This document shows positions 62,275 through 64,000 of a stretch of DNA of 64,000 nt, in pieces. This DNA comes from Acidobacteriota bacterium (GTDB taxonomy: Bacteria > Acidobacteriota > Vicinamibacteria > Vicinamibacterales > UBA2999): positions 62,001-126,000 of the forward strand of contig VFZN01000001.1 in the NCBI GenBank assembly GCA_016871195.1, in the 5' to 3' direction. Position 1 is the stretch's first letter; each line of letters starts with the position of its first letter. Below the pieces are notes generated by a model, which saw nothing but the letters and a program-made list of their open reading frames with translations, made no database searches and was not told the DNA's origin. A program made the translations under genes and the position numbers.

Positions 62275-64000
62275 GCGCACGTGTCATGCCTATCGCCGTG
62301 GTCGGTCGCGGCACCGTACTGCCCGGCGCTCTCGACACCTCAACGCTGTGGCAGCGCATCCTGTCGCGCGATGACCTGACCGGCCCGAGCACGCGGGCGA
62401 TGTGGGGGCTGTCGCCCGCTGCCGTGTGCGACGACCCGCGCGAGCCGGCGGCCTGCGCGCGCGGCGGCTATGTCAGCGGGTTCGACCGCGTGTGGTCGCC
62501 AGAGGGCTTCAGTGTCGGCGCCGAACAGCTAGCCGCGCTGCCTGAAGGGTGGCGCTGGCTGTTGCACGCCACACGGCAGGCGCTGCGCGAGGCCGGCATC
62601 GAGTCGCCGGGCGCACGCGCAGGTCTCGTGCTGGGCTCGCTCGGCTATGCCACGCGGACATTCGCCGACACTGCAGCCCGCCGGTGGTGCGGCGATCTTG
62701 ACGCCGACAGTCCCGCACTCGCCGGACAGTACGGGGCCGTGTCATGGACCGCCGCCGCGTGCGGCCTCGATGGTCCGCGCTTCGCTCTCGACGCCGCCTG
62801 TGCCTCGGGCCTCTATGCCCTCACGGCGGCCTGCGATCTGCTCGAGTCGCGTCAGGCCGATCTCGTGGTGGCCGCAGGCCTCAATGCGGCAGACGATCTG
62901 TTCCTGCACGTCGGCTTCACCGCCCTGTCGGCGCTGAGCCGCACGGGCCGAAGCGCTCCGCTCAGCACAGAGGCCGATGGCCTGCTGCCGGCAGAGGGCG
63001 CGGCCGCGCTCGTGCTCAAGCGTCTGGATGACGCGGTCGCCGCCGGCGATCGCATCTACGGCATCGTGCGCGGAGTCGGGCTCAGCAACGACGGGCGCGG
63101 ATCGGGCCTGCTGCATCCGGCCACCGTCGGACAGCAGCGTGCCATTCGCCGCGCCTACGAAGGCACGGCGCTCACCCCCGCCGACATCCAGCTGCTGGAA
63201 TGCCATGCGACGGGCACCCTCGTGGGTGACCGCGAAGAGATTCTGAGCGTGCGCGCTGTCTTCGGCGATGCACACGAGATGGCCATCGGCTCGCTGAAGG
63301 CGCAGCTCGGGCACCTTATCACCGCCAGTGGCACAGCAGGCGTGCTCAAACTGCTCGGCGCGTTCGAACATGCACAGCGCCCACCAGCGCCTCTCGTCAG
63401 CCTGGCCCATCCCATCAACGCCCTGCAGGGCAGCCGCCTGCGCCTGCATGATGCCGCCGATGCGTGGACACCCGGGCATGCCCCGAGACGAGCGGCGATC
63501 AATGCGTTCGGCTTTGGCGGGTGCAATGCCCACGCCGTTCTGGAAGGGCCCGAAGGAGCCGACGACCTGCGCCGCACCGCGCGCCCTCGCCCCGCGACAC
63601 GCCGCGAGGCCGCGCCGGTGGCAGAGACACCATCGACAGCACCCGCACTGGCGCTGGTAGCCTGCGAGATGTCCGTCGGTGCGGCCGCTGACGTGACGAG
63701 CGTGCTGCGCGTGCTGCTGTCGCTCGATGCCGCCACGCGCCGGACCGGCGCCATCGATCTCGAGCTCAAGGGCCTAGGCTTTCCCCCAGCCGATCTCCAG
63801 CAGACCCTGCCGCAGCAGGTGCTGCTGCTGCGTGCCGCGCAGTCGCTGCGCGCGCACCTCGGTGATATCGACCGTGACCGCCTCGGGATCTTTGTCGGCA
63901 CCGATGTCGACCCTGCCGGTGCCCGGCACGGCTGCCGCTGGCGGCTGTCGCAGTATCTCGGCCGCGACACCAGCGAGGCCGAACGTGACGCGGTGGTGTC
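62271..64000 (+). CDS. pfaC: PfaC-like ketosynthase / chain-length-factor protein (partial)
   Basis: Open from ATG 62271 to the window edge (576 residues visible). The first ~425 residues are an active-looking KS: Cys177 (LDAACASGLYAL), His312 (ECHATGTLVGD) and His348 (KAQLGHLITASG). From about residue 460 a second KS-like domain begins (GFPPADLQQTLPQQVLLLRAAQ, then IFVGTDVDPAGARHGCRWRL), which matches the chain-length factor of PfaC, where two DH domains should follow beyond the window. The ATG overlaps the previous TGA (ATGA), so it belongs to the same operon. Confidence 0.88.
   Translation, partial: MSARVMPIAVVGRGTVLPGALDTSTLWQRILSRDDLTGPSTRAMWGLSPAAVCDDPREPAACARGGYVSGFDRVWSPEGFSVGAEQLAALPEGWRWLLHATRQALREAGIESPGARAGLVLGSLGYATRTFADTAARRWCGDLDADSPALAGQYGAVSWTAAACGLDGPRFALDAACASGLYALTAACDLLESRQADLVVAAGLNAADDLFLHVGFTALSALSRTGRSAPLSTEADGLLPAEGAAALVLKRLDDAVAAGDRIYGIVRGVGLSNDGRGSGLLHPATVGQQRAIRRAYEGTALTPADIQLLECHATGTLVGDREEILSVRAVFGDAHEMAIGSLKAQLGHLITASGTAGVLKLLGAFEHAQRPPAPLVSLAHPINALQGSRLRLHDAADAWTPGHAPRRAAINAFGFGGCNAHAVLEGPEGADDLRRTARPRPATRREAAPVAETPSTAPALALVACEMSVGAAADVTSVLRVLLSLDAATRRTGAIDLELKGLGFPPADLQQTLPQQVLLLRAAQSLRAHLGDIDRDRLGIFVGTDVDPAGARHGCRWRLSQYLGRDTSEAERDAVV

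Overview
The window is GC-rich bacterial chromosome with densely packed genes on both strands. No rRNA, tRNA, CRISPR array or insertion sequence was recognised. The gene families point to Acidobacteriota, probably the Vicinamibacteria group: an Oar-like TonB-dependent receptor with an N-terminal carboxypeptidase-regulatory domain, a DUF5916 carbohydrate-binding/outer-membrane protein, a TolB-propeller/amidohydrolase fusion, many secreted hydrolases and a YeeE/TSUP sulfur-transport cluster. This is inference from family content; no marker gene for taxonomy is present.

Layout. 1-7.4 kb (minus): a partial DUF5916 protein, a phytoene-desaturase/retinol-saturase-like flavoprotein with no canonical start codon, and a MacA-like adaptor with two FtsX/MacB-type permeases that lack an ATPase domain. 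7.5-12 kb (plus): an FHA protein, a metallo-beta-lactamase-fold hydrolase and the propeller-amidohydrolase. 12-17 kb (minus): a complete EmrA/EmrB/TolC-type tripartite efflux operon led by a short-chain dehydrogenase, divergent from a malate-dehydrogenase-like protein that has lost its catalytic motif. 17.8-23.6 kb (minus): an ECF sigma factor, an EamA transporter, lipB, an E2 acyltransferase, lpdA, a small membrane protein and an HU-like protein. 23.7-27.7 kb: queF, the C-terminal remnant of a DNA methyltransferase, two YeeE/YedE-type proteins, DUF1634 plus TSUP permease, and a PanE-like reductase. 27.7-35.4 kb: a secreted protein, a small Omp85-type barrel, a DUF4760-like protein, 2-oxoglutarate dehydrogenase E1 and E2, and a double-FKBP isomerase. 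35.5-41.4 kb: an aldehyde dehydrogenase, the TonB-dependent receptor and an epoxide-hydrolase-like enzyme; the receptor lies between two 91/92-identical direct repeats, one of which is a copied piece of the aldehyde dehydrogenase gene. 41.5-54.4 kb: assorted metabolism (HD-like protein, PhzF, class II DAHP synthase, YWTD propeller, amidohydrolase, GT-C membrane protein, RluA pseudouridine synthase, P5C dehydrogenase, MATE exporter).

54.5-64 kb (plus) is the most interesting part: a Pfa-type secondary-lipid (polyunsaturated-fatty-acid-synthase-like) operon in the order pfaD, KS-AT-ACP, KR-DH, KS-CLF, running off the right edge. All gene junctions except one overlap by 4 bases. The exception is the junction between KS-AT-ACP and KR-DH, where a single ancestral PfaA-type polypeptide appears to be split by a -1 frame change. 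There is one ACP instead of the tandem array of EPA/DHA synthases, and a C8 tract sits inside the putative promoter spacer. Together these enzymes would extend, reduce and dehydrate an ACP-bound chain iteratively; the product cannot be told from the sequence.

Several genes have a TAnnAT hexamer 6-9 bases before their start codon, which suggests leaderless or near-leaderless transcription.
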